Positions 24,366-36,059 of a DNA stretch of 64,000 nucleotides are shown here, piece by piece. Source of the stretch: Rhizophagus irregularis (lineage: Eukaryota; Glomeromycota; Glomeromycetes; Glomerales; Glomeraceae). Where the stretch lies: positions 1,178,001 to 1,242,000 of the forward strand of contig NC_089452.1 in assembly GCF_026210795.1 (NCBI RefSeq), in the 5' to 3' direction. The position numbers were made by a program, and so were the translations under genes. The first letter of the stretch is position 1; each line of letters begins with the position of its first letter. The notes beneath the pieces were generated by a model that did not search any database, was not told the origin of the DNA, and saw only the letters and a list, made by a program, of their open reading frames with translations.

Positions 24366-25499
24366 TTTTTGATGTGAAAGACTAAAAGCCGTAAGAAATA
24401 TAATGAAAATTTGAATTTATCTCTTTGAAGTGCGAAATGTACGCTTTTTATATGATTACTTTTTTTATCCATTTGAACTTACCAAATTAAGTTAGTGAAA
24501 TATTCTTTTATGTAAATATTACGTTTAGAAATGACGCTTTGTATTTTGGCGTTACTAAAAAAGGCACACAATAATGAACGTTTCCAAACGATATTTGCCA
24601 TTTTTGTATGAACCTTTCTATATTTATTCGACTTTTTATTTTACATGTCATTATTTTAATTGTTTTAGAATTTGATCGTCTCAAAATCGGCAGTTCAATC
24701 GGATAATTATTAACCGATTATATTGGAGCTTATCTAAATTTAGAAAATTTATAATCCTTTTTGCGTATACTGCGGGAGATCATCAAAGGTTTTTTTTATA
24801 TTAGATAATAATGTGACAAATAAATAGGCATGTTTTAATTTTCAGGAAAAATGAATAATGTGACTTGCTAAAAATTTTATGTTATTACGGAATGTAATTT
24901 CAGTAAATGTATAAAATTTGTTACAAGCAATTTGATATTACAAATTTAAGGAAAATAAAAAATTTACTTGATACGTTATAAAGTTATAAACCAAATATTA
25001 TTATCTGGTTAAATGTTTCAATTAATCAGATATTTTTGTCCGGATTCAACTCCTAATTAATTAAAACTAAAATATTTATTTTATAACATGCAATCTTTCC
25101 GTTTTAAAAAAAAAGCATTTTAACTTTCTTTTTGTCCCTTTAAAAATTATTTGTATCAATAATCTAATTTTTAAGAATTCTAATAGGCTTGAGTTTCTAT
25201 TAATAAGGTATATGAAGCTTTGGTATCGTAAAAAAAAAATCACGTAATAAATGAAATGTGGGATATTATCACGTAAATGTAATAATAGCATTAGTTAAAT
25301 TAATTATATTATAAATTATAAGTTTCTTCGAGAATAAAAAAATTTTGTCGCTGCAAATGGATTAAACGCTACGCCAATATTATTTGAGAGTCACCAAAAT
25401 GCATTAAATGCATTGTGTTGAAATATATACAATACATGTGCGTGTTCGTAAAAGGAAATTCTTTTTTTAAAAAAAAATCATCAGAGATGCTCTTTATTT
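24366..25499. other. AT-rich intergenic region upstream of the P450
   Basis: Holds the P450 upstream region; no other gene is supported. The minus-strand frame at 25076-25291 is low-complexity and not called. Confidence 0.4.
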
Positions 25500-25514
25500 C
25501 AACATTTGAGGATT

Positions 25515-25975
25515 TAGAATAGATGTCTTTCAGTTAATAAAACATGAAGTGAAAATATTATTCCAATTTTTATGGAGAAATCCTTAGAAATACTACTTAA
25601 AGAAGACGGAATAGGAGAAATTGATATTGAGCGTATTTATCAAATGAAAAAATAATTTATCGGAATCAAGGATTTGCATTATTACAACTTTATATCAAAG
25701 ATCTTTATAATAATATTTACAAAATCCATTCATATTTTAAATGGATTAAATTGTTATCGGTATACAACTAGTATATCATGGTATCGTTCCGAGAATTTAT
25801 CTTTTACCATTATTACAAATTTTAAAAGCTAAAATATTCCAGTTAAATCTTTAACAAGCTTAATTAATAACGTTGAAATAAAAAGTCACGATGATGAGGT
25901 TATTTATCAAAAATGTCTAAATCTAAATACTTTAATATTTATGCGTTTGGATATGTTTGTAATAAAGTAATAGAT
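25515..25975 (+). pseudogene. Relic of an F-box-like gene
   Basis: TCTTTCAGTTAATAAAAC and CCAATTTTTATGGAGAAATCC match the coding DNA for SVNK and PILWKNP in the intact F-box-like genes of this window (43874, 55439). Downstream, AATCTAAATACTTTAATATT fits the later NLxTLxL part, but frames are broken and most of the gene is gone. Confidence 0.5.
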
Positions 25976-26877
25976 GATTAGATCATTATCAATTAGTTTA
26001 GATTAATATGAATCCATTCAAATTCATTAAAAATAGTCTCACAATAATCATTGTCATATTTTTTTAATTATCCTTTCTGATTTAAATTTTGCAAGAAAAT
26101 AAAATTTAAGCCTTTTTTTTTTGATTTAAATATTTTTATAAATATATACGGTATTAATATTCATTAAACTATTATTTAATTTAGATAGGACCCAGAAATA
26201 TATAGGGTACACAGATGCGTCGCCATCATAGTGGAGTTGCATACAATTGAAAATTTTTTGATCCATAGCTAGGTCATCAAGATTACCAAAATTTCTATAT
26301 TAAAAAATTAGTTAAATATATTTACTGTACGTATTTATTTAGTTAACCGCATTGTAATATTGAAGGAAACTTCTAAGGGTTGAAAAGTGAAATTTAACTA
26401 TTTTGAAAAATATTATTGAAAAAATGGTAAAATAGGAAATTTTTTTTTCTTCACATTGGTATTTGATTTTATAAATAATATAGAAGCCATAATAAGTATT
26501 TTTGCAGGATTTGCTGTCTATTTCGTCAGTTCCGAAGTAACCGGAAGATTATTATGAATAAAGATTTAAAATAAAAAAAAATTAGTATAAAAAAGATTAT
26601 GATCCGATAATCTGTAATTTATCGGACATTCGTATTTTATCGATAATTGTCCGGAGCGAAGCTATATGTTTATGAACGTTAATCACAAATTGGATCACGT
26701 GGAGAAATCCGTTTGTACGCACGAATACGTCACTGAAATTTGTGCTACATCGATAAAACAAAATAAATATAAACAAGATAAAAATAGAATAAAACTTGTG
26801 ATACGTAATAAACAAGATACAAATTTTATCGCTCCGGAACCATAACGGTTTCCGTTTCCCTAGTCTAAAGTTTGAAT
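25976..26877. other. Intergenic region with one solitary MITE end
   Basis: TAGGACCCAGAAATATATAGGG near 26186 matches the end of the element at 32809-33035, but no partner end follows. No gene is supported. Confidence 0.4.
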
Positions 26878-27260
26878 TAGAGTTTGGAATCGATTAAGGT
26901 TAATCGATTAATTAATCGACTAAGACGGTTAATCGAATAAGGTATCTCAAAAATCGGTTAATCGATTAAAATTATCAACCCATAATTCTGGTCAAATTAC
27001 CTAATGCGGCCCAGAGCTGTGAATTTTTGGTCACGTGTTCTCCGAACTTGGAAGAATTTGTATTAATTTTTTAATGATAATAATAATAAATAAGACTTTC
27101 CTATAACTAAATGTATGATCAAACCCAATTTTGTGCAATCTGCGGTCAAAAAAAAAAAAAATTTTTAATATTTTAATATTAATCGATTATTAATCGATTA
27201 GGGCCCTTGGTTAATCGATTATTAATCGGTTAAGGTTTTTTTGGTCGGTTCCAACCTCTA
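26878..27260. mobile_element. hAT-type MITE with TTAATCGATTA subterminal repeats, 383 bp
   Basis: The ends TAGAGTTTGGAATCGA and, from the right, TAGAGGTTGGAACCGA are inverted repeats. The flanks are exact 8-bp duplications GTTTGAAT (26870-26877, 27261-27268). TTAATCGATTA or close variants recur about eight times, concentrated at the two ends, as expected of hAT transposase-binding subterminal repeats. No coding capacity. Confidence 0.9.
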
Positions 27261-27649
27261 GTTTGAATTTTGATCCACAAACTTTATGAAGTTTCTCTAT
27301 TACACATGCATCAAAGACTTAGGCATAAACCAATCAAACTTTACTGATAATGACTATTTCACACTTTGGATTCTACTGATATTTTTTTTAGAGCAAAATA
27401 ATCATTATATTTTAGAGGGTTTACATTTGATAAGCGTTACGATTTAAGTTTCAATTTTTAAATTAAGATTTAATACTAATTTATTTCTAAAGTTGAGTTA
27501 AACTTTATATTTAAATTAAATATATCGAACTTTACAATATAGATAAATAAGACAAAGAACAAATTATCGGATTATTTAAAAATTAATATTAAATATATTA
27601 AATGAAATTGATTAAAATCCTATTATCATATTTCACTTTTTTCGTTGAT

Positions 27650-30600
27650 TTAAAGATTATCCAAGTTTTCTTTGACTTCAGGATGTGCATTTTTTATAAC
27701 CTTCTTATACCAATAAATTGCACCATGAATAATCTTTTTGTATACCCTACCTTTTTCATATAAAGATGCAAGACGTTTTTGGGCTTCAACATTTCCCCCT
27801 TGCTCTGCCTTTTGATACCAATAAATAGCTTTTTTTCGGTCCTTTTTTACCCCTTGCCCACAATAATATAAATAACCAAGGCTATTTTGCGCATTACTAT
27901 CTCCTTTCTCAGCTGAATTTTCATAATATTCAAAAGCATTAACTTCATCTTTTTCTACTCCTTTACCTAATTCATAACATTTACCCAAGTTATATTGTGC
28001 TCCTTTATCTCCTTTTTCAGCTGCTAATCTATACCAATAAATAGCTTTTTCTAAGTTTATTTCTGTTCCATCACCATATTCATATAATATTCCAAGAATA
28101 TTTTGTGCAATACTATGTCCTTTTTCAGCTACTTTTTTATATAATTCAAATGCTTTTAATTTATTAACTTCAGTTCCAATTCCATTGAAATAACAATATC
28201 CAAGTTGAAGTTGAGCGTCTAAATGTTCTTCTTTGGCTGGTTTTTCATAATACTCAAAAGCTACAAATTCATCTTTCTCAACTCCTATTCCTAATCTATA
28301 ACATTGACCCAAATTATATAATGCCATGGCATGGTCTTTTTTAGCTGCTTCTTCATATAGTTCAATTGCTTTTGTTTTATTAACTTCAGTTCCAATCCCA
28401 TTAAAATAACAATATCCAAGTTGAAATTGAGCATTTAAATATCCTCCTTCAGCTGACTTTTTATAATATTCAAAAGCTCTAAATTCACTTTTTTCTACTC
28501 CCTTACCTAATTCATAACATTGGCCCAGATTGTATAATGCTACTATTTCTCCTTTTTCAGCTGCTTTATTATACCAGTAAATAGCCTTTTTTAAATCTTT
28601 CTCTGTTTCTTCACCATATTCATATAATGATCCAAGATTATTTTGAGCCATAGTATGTTCTTTTTCAGCTGCTTCTTTATAATATTCAACTGCCTTCATT
28701 TTATTAATTTCAACTCCAATTCCATTATAAAAGCAGCAACCAAGTTTATATTGAGCATCCAAATATCCTTTTTCAGCTGATTTATTATAATATTCAAATG
28801 CTTTAATTTCATCTTTTTCAACACCTATTCCTAATTCATAAGATTCACCTAAATTATATAATGCACTAGCATTTCCATTTGCTGCTGCCATTTGATACCA
28901 ATAAATAGCTCTTTTTCGGTCCTTTTTTACCCCTTGCCCACAATCATATAAATAACCAAGGTTATTTTGCGCATTACTATCTCCTTTTTCAGCTGATTTT
29001 TCATAATATTCAAATGCTTTTACATGATTAATGTCAGTTCCAATTCCTTTATAATAGCAATATCCAAGTTGAAATTGAGCATCTAAATATCCTGATTCGG
29101 CTGACTTTTTATAATATTTAAAAGCATTAACTTCATCTTTTTCTACTCCTTTACCTAATTCATAACATTGACCCAAGTTATATTGTGCTCCTTTATCTCC
29201 TTTTTCAGCTGCTCTATTATACCAATAAATAGCTTCTTCTAAGTTTTTTTCTGTTCCATCTTCGTACTCATATAATACTCCAAGAATATATTGTGCAATA
29301 CTATGTCCTTTTTCAGCTACTTTTTCATATAACTCAAATGCTTTTAATTTATTATGTTCAGTTCCAATTCCATTAATATAACAATATCCAAGTTGAAGTT
29401 GAGCGTCTAAATGTTCTACTTTGGCTAGTTTTTCATAATACTTGAAAGCTATAACTTCATCTTTCTCAACTTCTATTCCTAATCTAAAACATTGACCCAA
29501 ATTATATAATGCCATGGCATGGTCTTTTTTAGCTGCTTCCTCATATAGTTCAATTGCTTTTGTTTTATTAACTTCAGTTCCAATCCCATTAAAATAACAA
29601 TATCCAAGTTGAAATTGAGCATTTAAATATCCTCCTTCAGCTGACTTTTTATAATATTCAAAAGCTCTAATTTCACTTTTTTCTACTCCCTTACCTAATT
29701 CATAACATTGACCTAAGTTATATTTTGCCATCTCATTTCCACCTTCAGCTGCTTTATTATACCAGTAAATAGCATTTTCTAGATCTTTTTCTGTCCCTTT
29801 CTCATATTCATATAATAGTGCAAGATTATTTTGTGCAATATTATGTCCTTTTTCAGCTACCTTTTTATATAATTCAAATGCTTTTGATTTATTGACTTTA
29901 ACTCCGATCCCTATATCATAATAATATCCAAGTTTAAATTGAGCATCCAAATATCCTTTTTTAGCTGACTTTTCATAATATTCAAAAGCTTTAATTTCAT
30001 CCTTCTCAACTCCTTTTCCTGATTCATAACATTGGGCCAGGTTGTATAATGCTACTGTTTCTCCTTTTTCAGCTGCTTCATTATACCAATAAATAGCCTT
30101 TTCTAAATCTACTTCTGTTCCTTCACCATATTCATACAATGATCCAAGATTATTTTGAGCCATCTCATTTCCACCTTCAGCTGCTTTATTATACCAATAA
30201 ATAGCCTTTTCTACTTTTGATTTATTAACTTCAGCTCTGATTCCTTTATCATAATAATATCCAAGTTTAAATTGAGCATCCAAATATCCTTTTTCAGCTG
30301 ACTTTTCATAATATTCTAAAGCTTTAATTTCATCCTTTTCAACTTCTTTTCCTGATTCATAACATTGACCCAGATTGTATAATGCTCCTATTTCTCCTTT
30401 TTCAGCTGCTTTATTATACCAATAAATAGCTTTTTCTAAATCTTTTTCTGTTCCTTCACCATATTCGTATAATAATCCAAGATAATTTTGAGCCATAATA
30501 TGTTCTTTTTTAGCTGCTTCTTTATAATATTCAATTGCCTTCATTTTATTAATTTCAGCTCCAATTCCATTATAATAGCAGCAACCAAGTTTATATTGAG

Positions 30601-33600
30601 CATCCAAATATCCTTTTTCAGCTGACTTTTCATAATATTCAAATGCTTTAATTTTATCTTTTTCAACTCCTTTTCCTGATTCATAACATTGACCCAGATT
30701 GTATAATGCTACCATTTCTCCTTTTTCAGCTGCTTTATTATACCAATAAATAGCCTTTTCTAAATCTTTTTCTGTTTCTTCACCATATTCATATAATAAT
30801 CCAAGATAATTTTGAGCCATAGTATGTTCGTTTTCAGCTGCTTCTTTATAATATTCAATTGCCTTCATTTTATTAATTTCAGCTCCAATTCCATTATAAT
30901 AGCAGCAACCAAGTTTATATTGAGCATCCAAATATCCTTTTTTAGCTGACTTTTTATAATATTCTAAAGCTTTAATTTCATCTTTTTCTACTCCTTTACC
31001 TAATTCATAACATTGACCCAAGTTATATATTGCCATCTCATTCCCATCTTCGGCTGCTTTATTATACCAATAAAAAGCCTCTTTTAAATCTTTTTCTGTC
31101 CCTTCCCCATATTCATATAATAGTCCAAGGTTATTTTGTGCAATATTATGTCCTTTTTCAGCTACCTTTCTATATAATTTAAATGCTTTTGGTTTATTAA
31201 CTTCAGCTCCGATTCCTTTATCATAACAATATCCAAGTTGGAGTTGAGCATCCAAATGTCCTTTTTCGGCTGATCTCTCATAATATTTAAGAGCCTTAAT
31301 TTCATCTTTCTCAACTCCTATTCCTAATCTATAACATTGACCCAAATTATATAATGCTACTATTTCTCCTTTTTCAGCTGCTCTATTATACCAATAAATG
31401 GCTTTATCTAAGTTTTTTTCTGTTCCTTCACCATATTCATATAATAATCCAACATTATTTTGAGCTATCAAATGATTTTTTTTGGCTGCTTTTTTAAATA
31501 ACTTAAATGCTTCTAATTTATCAACTTTAGTTCCAACTCCTAAATAATAACATATTGCAAGTTGTAAATATCCATATATGTCTTCTTTTTTGAATAATTT
31601 TGTATATATTTCAAATGCTTTGCTTTCATTTTTTTCTACTCCTTTTCCAAGTTCATAACACTTTCCTAAGTAAATTGATGCAATTTTGTTGTTATTATTT
31701 GCTGACATTTGATACCAATAAAAAGCTTCATTTGGATCTACATCAGTTCCTATACCATATCCATAATAATTGGCAAGATAAAGCTGTCCACAAATACTTT
31801 CATTATTTACAGTTTTTTTTATCCAATAAATTGCTAAGTTATGATCAATTTTAGTTCCAATTCCATGTCTATAAAATATGCTTAAGTATACTTGCGCGAT
31901 AGGGTAATTGTCCTTTGCTGCTTTTGAAATTAATTTAAATGCATTTTCATCATTGTTTTCTTCTAAAGTAAATTCATTAAAATAAAAAAATCCAAGAAAA
32001 AAGATGTAAGATGATTTTGTTTGATTTTCTTTAAGCCATTCAAAAATATTACTTGATGTCTGATTTGAGAGAGATATACAATGGTTAATGAAATGTTTTG
32101 TCTCTTTAATACTATTTTCTTCTTCTTGTGTTTTAATCAAAAGTATAATTAAATTATCAATAAGAGTATTTATATCATCTGCTATGTTGAATATTTCTAA
32201 AAATAATTTTTCTGCTAGATCTAATATGTCTGAGTTAACTTCATTATTCAAATGATCCAGTATTATTTTACTCAGATATAGTTCAGAATTATTACTCATC
32301 ATATATTCTATAGAATTATTACTAAGCATACATGCTAAATTAGGTATAATTGATTGAGAATGGTTCTCTTGTAATAATTCTGTCTTGTTTTCCAAAGAAT
32401 TAATCTCATCATTATTTTCTCCAAAAATTATTTGCTTAAGAAATTTAACGACTTGATGTATAGTAGGGCGTTTAGTTGGATCATCTTCCCAACATACTAA
32501 AAGAAATTAAAAAAATTAATATTCTTAATTAATTATATAATAACATATGCCCTATAAAAAGTGTTTGTCTGATAAATATTCGTAATGTGGTCTATTTTCC
32601 GAACACTCGCACGTTATTGTACAATATTTGTTACAATTTAATACAAGATGCAGAGATTGAGAATTTTCGACCACGTAAAAAACGTACAATATCATGATAA
32701 TTGTCCAATAAATGTCAAGTAAATGTTCGGAACGGGGTCAATTTCCGAACAAAAAACTGAACAGTGTTTGGACAACTTTTTTTTATAGGGATGATAACTT
32801 CAGTTAATAGGACCCAGAAATATATATAAAAGGGTCAGGTTTGAGTTTGCGTATTTTGAACTAAAAAAAAAATCATGAAAATCTTTCCTTTTTTGGATAA
32901 TTTTTGATAATACCAGTCAGAACTTTATTTCCTATTATAGTACCGACTGACATTATCATAATTCCGGCCCTGAAAAAATGCGTACAGCAAAATTTTTTTC
33001 ATCACCTGACCCCTATATATATATTTCTGGGTCCTAGTTAATATTTACCTTTATATAAATTACTATATTCAATAGGAGTATCCTAGGACCCCGAAATATA
33101 TATGTAGAGGTCAGGTCCAGAAGTGGTCCAAAATACGCATTCTTTCAGGGCCGGAATTACGATAATTTCAGCCATTATCTAAATTAGGAAATATTATTTT
33201 GGCTGGGATTATCCATAAAAGGAATGATCTACATGATTTTTTTGACTCATTATACGCAAACTCTGACCTGACCCTTTTATGTATATTTCGGGGTCCTAGT
33301 ATCCTTGACAGTTTTTTCTCTTTGTCCTTTTATAATATTCATGATCAAATTTGCATCATATTCTACATTTTCAGCATAAAAAGGTCTATGTCCACTTGAA
33401 ATTTGCCAAAGGAGGACTCCTACACTATAAATATCAGACTTTGCATTTAATTTATATGGTTGGCTTTTATCCTTAATATTATTCAAATATTTTGGGTCAA
33501 TATAAGGAACAACACCAAGAACATTTGCTGAATTATATAATATATCAGTTATTTTTCTTGATAAACCAAAGTCCGCTAACTTTATTTTATTTTGATGTAC

Positions 33601-34247
33601 AAGTACATTTTGCGCATGCTATATTTGGTAAGAATGTTAAGAATGTTTATTTAACTTTATTGATATAAATAACAAAAAAATACTCAATAAATTATTTATT
33701 ACATTACCAAATCACAGTGAATAATTCCTTCATTATTTAGACATTCTACAGCATTAGCAAGTTGGAGCGCTAATTGATATTTATCATTCCATTCAAGTTT
33801 ATTAAAATTCTCTTTCAAATAGGATTGTAATGGTCCACAATCAGCATACTCCATAACTAATAAATATTTGTTTTCTAATTTTGAGATTCCATAAAATCGA
33901 ATAATATTTGAATGGTAATCAACTTCACGTTGCATTTTTATCTAATATTATAAATATAATAATATTAAGGACAAAAAGAACACATTATTGTAATGTTTAT
34001 AATAATAATTTACCTCATTAACAATTTCTTTGATAGTTAAGTTAAATGGATATTTCAGAGCCATAACAGTATCAGAATCTTTCCGATTTACACGAAAAAC
34101 TTTTCCAAAAGAACCATTACTTATTTCTTCTTTATTAGTGAATTCAGCGTAATCATAATATTTAATATAATTTTCTGATATTGCATTTTCTAACCAATCT
34201 ATATAAGTATTAGAATCTTTTTCAGTTGTTTCCGTCATGGTTTTCAA
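27650..34247 (-). CDS. Protein kinase with C-terminal Sel1-like repeats, interrupted by a MITE in exon 3
   Basis: Exons 34247-34014, 33941-33708, 33618-33049 and 32496-27650. Leaving out the MITE and one target-site copy (33077-33297), the frame runs unbroken for 1,887 codons before the stop. The kinase comes first: glycine loop ISNGSFGKVFR, VMALKYP lysine, IIHCDLHAQNVLV (HCD for HRD), ADFGLS, YIDPKYL in place of APE, KSDIYSVGVLLW and CWEDDPTKRPT. It belongs with the tyrosine-kinase-like group expanded in Rhizophagus. About 160 residues of mostly helical linker follow, then about 39 Sel1 repeats to the C-terminus. The MITE adds 221 bp and brings a stop seven codons into the insertion, so present transcripts should give a kinase lacking its C-lobe end unless it is spliced out. 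The Sel1 part remains open. Start: ATG 34247, or the Met three codons on. Confidence 0.87.
27690..31915 (-). repeat. About 39 Sel1 units in a 324-bp three-unit higher-order repeat
   Basis: Units cycle in the order LGLLYEYGEGTEKDLEKAIY, LGQCYELGKGVEKDEIKA, LGYCYYNGIGxEVNKxKA, giving a 108-residue period. One cycle near 30200-30240 is shortened: NKSK is followed directly by VEKAIYWYNKAAEGG, so one 36-residue unit was lost in frame. Divergence between cycles is greater than between units of the gene at 15871. Confidence 0.9.
32809..33035 (+). mobile_element. Diverged relative of the 213-bp MITE, within an intron
   Basis: The ends AGGACCCAGAAATATATA and ATATATTTCTGGGTCCT and the internal blocks GGGTCAGGTTTGAGTTTGCG and ATTCCGGCCCTGAAA match the copies at 20337 and 33085. 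The flanking AGTTAAT is repeated on both sides (32802-32808, 33036-33042). It lies in the 552-nt intron between exons 3 and 4 of the kinase/Sel1 gene, 14 bp from the splice donor. Confidence 0.85.
33085..33297 (-). mobile_element. 213-bp MITE inserted in a kinase exon
   Basis: Near-identical to the element at 20337-20549 but inverted. Exact 8-bp duplications AGTATCCT flank it (33077-33084, 33298-33305). It cuts the codons after GQREKTVKDT of the kinase C-lobe; the other side resumes with PIEYSNLYK. Removing it with one duplication gives a 349-nt exon in the right phase for the next exon. Confidence 0.95.
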
Positions 34248-34726
34248 GTAAAAAATCTTATTTGAATTACAATATTACTCGATAATTTGAATATGTTTTA
34301 AATGGAAAATCCTAAATACAATGTTTATAGTACCACAAATTTTCAAAATTGCCACATGACCAAATTTGACTTTATTTATTCCGCAAACACAATTATGCAG
34401 TGATAAGAATTACTACAGTTCTAGATTAAATCACAACTTGCTAAAAATGTATATTTAAAGGATAAATATTCAATAAACATATTTTTTTTACGAAACACCG
34501 AAATGTTGTATTAACTAAAATCATAACGCACCAAATTTGTAATTTGTTGCACAAAGAGAGCGATCATTGGAATTTTAAATTTTGTAATATGTGATTTCAA
34601 TATATATATATGTTTTGTTATAATAAAGTAAAATTCTATTATAAAAGAAGAGAAATTATAGTTTCATTTGAAGTGACTAATAAAGAAATACCAATTTTAT
34701 AAGCTTTATATGAAAGAATTATATAG

Positions 34727-35144
34727 GCACCCCTTTTGTGTGTGCCAGGTTCGTGACGCAGTAAATTTTTAAAAAACATCATTAAGGATTTTTTCTTCCA
34801 CATAAAGTTTTTAAACTCTTATTGTAGATGTAATTTCACCTGCTCTGCAAGTTTAATTAGGATTCGGAAGAAGGTTATGAATGCCGATTTCGACTTTACA
34901 TATAAATGATTGATTCTACCGTCTTTGTCGATCGTTTCCAAAAATGGGTTTCGTGAAAGAAAAATTTTTGTTAAATAAGTCAATAATGATATCCTTTGTC
35001 GCTCTATAAGTAAACTTGAAGAGCAGCTAAAATTACAACTATCTAGTAATTTTTAAGTTATATGTTATTAAAAAAAAAAAATTTTCTCGTTGCTCCACAA
35101 TCTGCTGGCTGCGCCACGAACCTGGCACACAAAAAAGGGGATGC
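34727..35144. mobile_element. 418-bp MITE with a 9-bp target duplication
   Basis: Ends GCACCCCTTTTGTGTGTGCC and, from the right, GCATCCCCTTTTTTGTGTGC form inverted repeats of about 40 bp that continue through AGGTTCGTGRCGCAG. The flanks ATTATATAG (34718-34726, 35145-35153) are an exact 9-bp duplication. A 9-bp duplication with long inverted ends fits Mutator-like transposition better than hAT. No coding capacity. Confidence 0.85.
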
Positions 35145-35188
35145 ATTATATAGTAAGTATTACGTCATAACCGTAGTTTTTACAATGA

Positions 35189-35505
35189 TAGTGTTCCGGT
35201 CAAACCTGGGTTATTGACCCGTCTTGTATTTAGGGGTCGGGCTGTGGTCGCATGATTTGATGACCCGTAACCCGCATGAACTCGACCCAACCCGTCAAGT
35301 CGGGTTATACCTTTATTTTGACCCGGTGACCCTATTATATTTTTAACTAAAAATTTCTATATTAAATACAACTTGACGGGTCGAATCCGGGTTATCCGAG
35401 TCAGAGTATAATCAGGTCAAGTCGAATCCGAGTCATTATTTTGCGCTTGGGTCGAGTTCGAATACACCTTAAAACCCGATCCGACTCAACCCCTTCGGAA
35501 CACTA
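35189..35505. mobile_element. 317-bp MITE-like element rich in GACCCG/CGGGTC
   Basis: The ends TAGTGTTCCGGTC and, from the right, TAGTGTTCCGAAGG are short inverted repeats. GACCCG, CGGGTC and GGGTCG occur about ten times inside. AATGA stands on both outer sides, so the target duplication is uncertain (5 bp at most). Confidence 0.65.
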
Positions 35506-36059
35506 AATGAAAAACTATATGATACAATAATTTATGATAATTAATCCATTCATATGTTAAAATTTTTTTAATCTGGATAATGTTTTTTTTAAAAAAAAAA
35601 TTCCCGTGACTCCCAATTGGATGATTAGAAATTTCGATTAAAAACACTTTTTACTTATAGTCTTTTGACTTTCTGTGACGTCATTTATAGTTTCTTAGTG
35701 GACATAAAAATATCGCACAAAAAAAATTTGCAGTCCGAGTTCAAGTCGATCAAGCTGACCCATTTTAAGGACTTATAAGCCGGAGCTATAAATCTAGTGT
35801 TAAATCTACGTACTATAGGCTTATTATATTTATGTAAATTGAGCCAAAAATTTAAGTTTATATATCATCCACCGATGCATAATATGAGGTCATTTCCATG
35901 GGGTGTTTCGCTAATCCAGTTCCGGTTAATGAATTTTGATGCTAACGGAAAAAGTTTAGTAATACGCATTAATGTATTTTTTTATAAACATATACGTAAA
36001 ATACAAAATTGTTTTTTAATGAATTTATTTCCGGTCTTCTGTGGCTCGCTCGGGACGGT

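Noticed and set aside
31600-31854. Plus-strand frame within the Sel1 repeat gene
   Set aside because: It is antisense to the well-supported Sel1 coding sequence and shows no domain.
33199-33399. Small frame beginning MAGIIHKRND shared with the 20.3-kb region
   Set aside because: It lies inside the 213-bp MITE and appears twice only because the element does; it runs into unrelated flanks.
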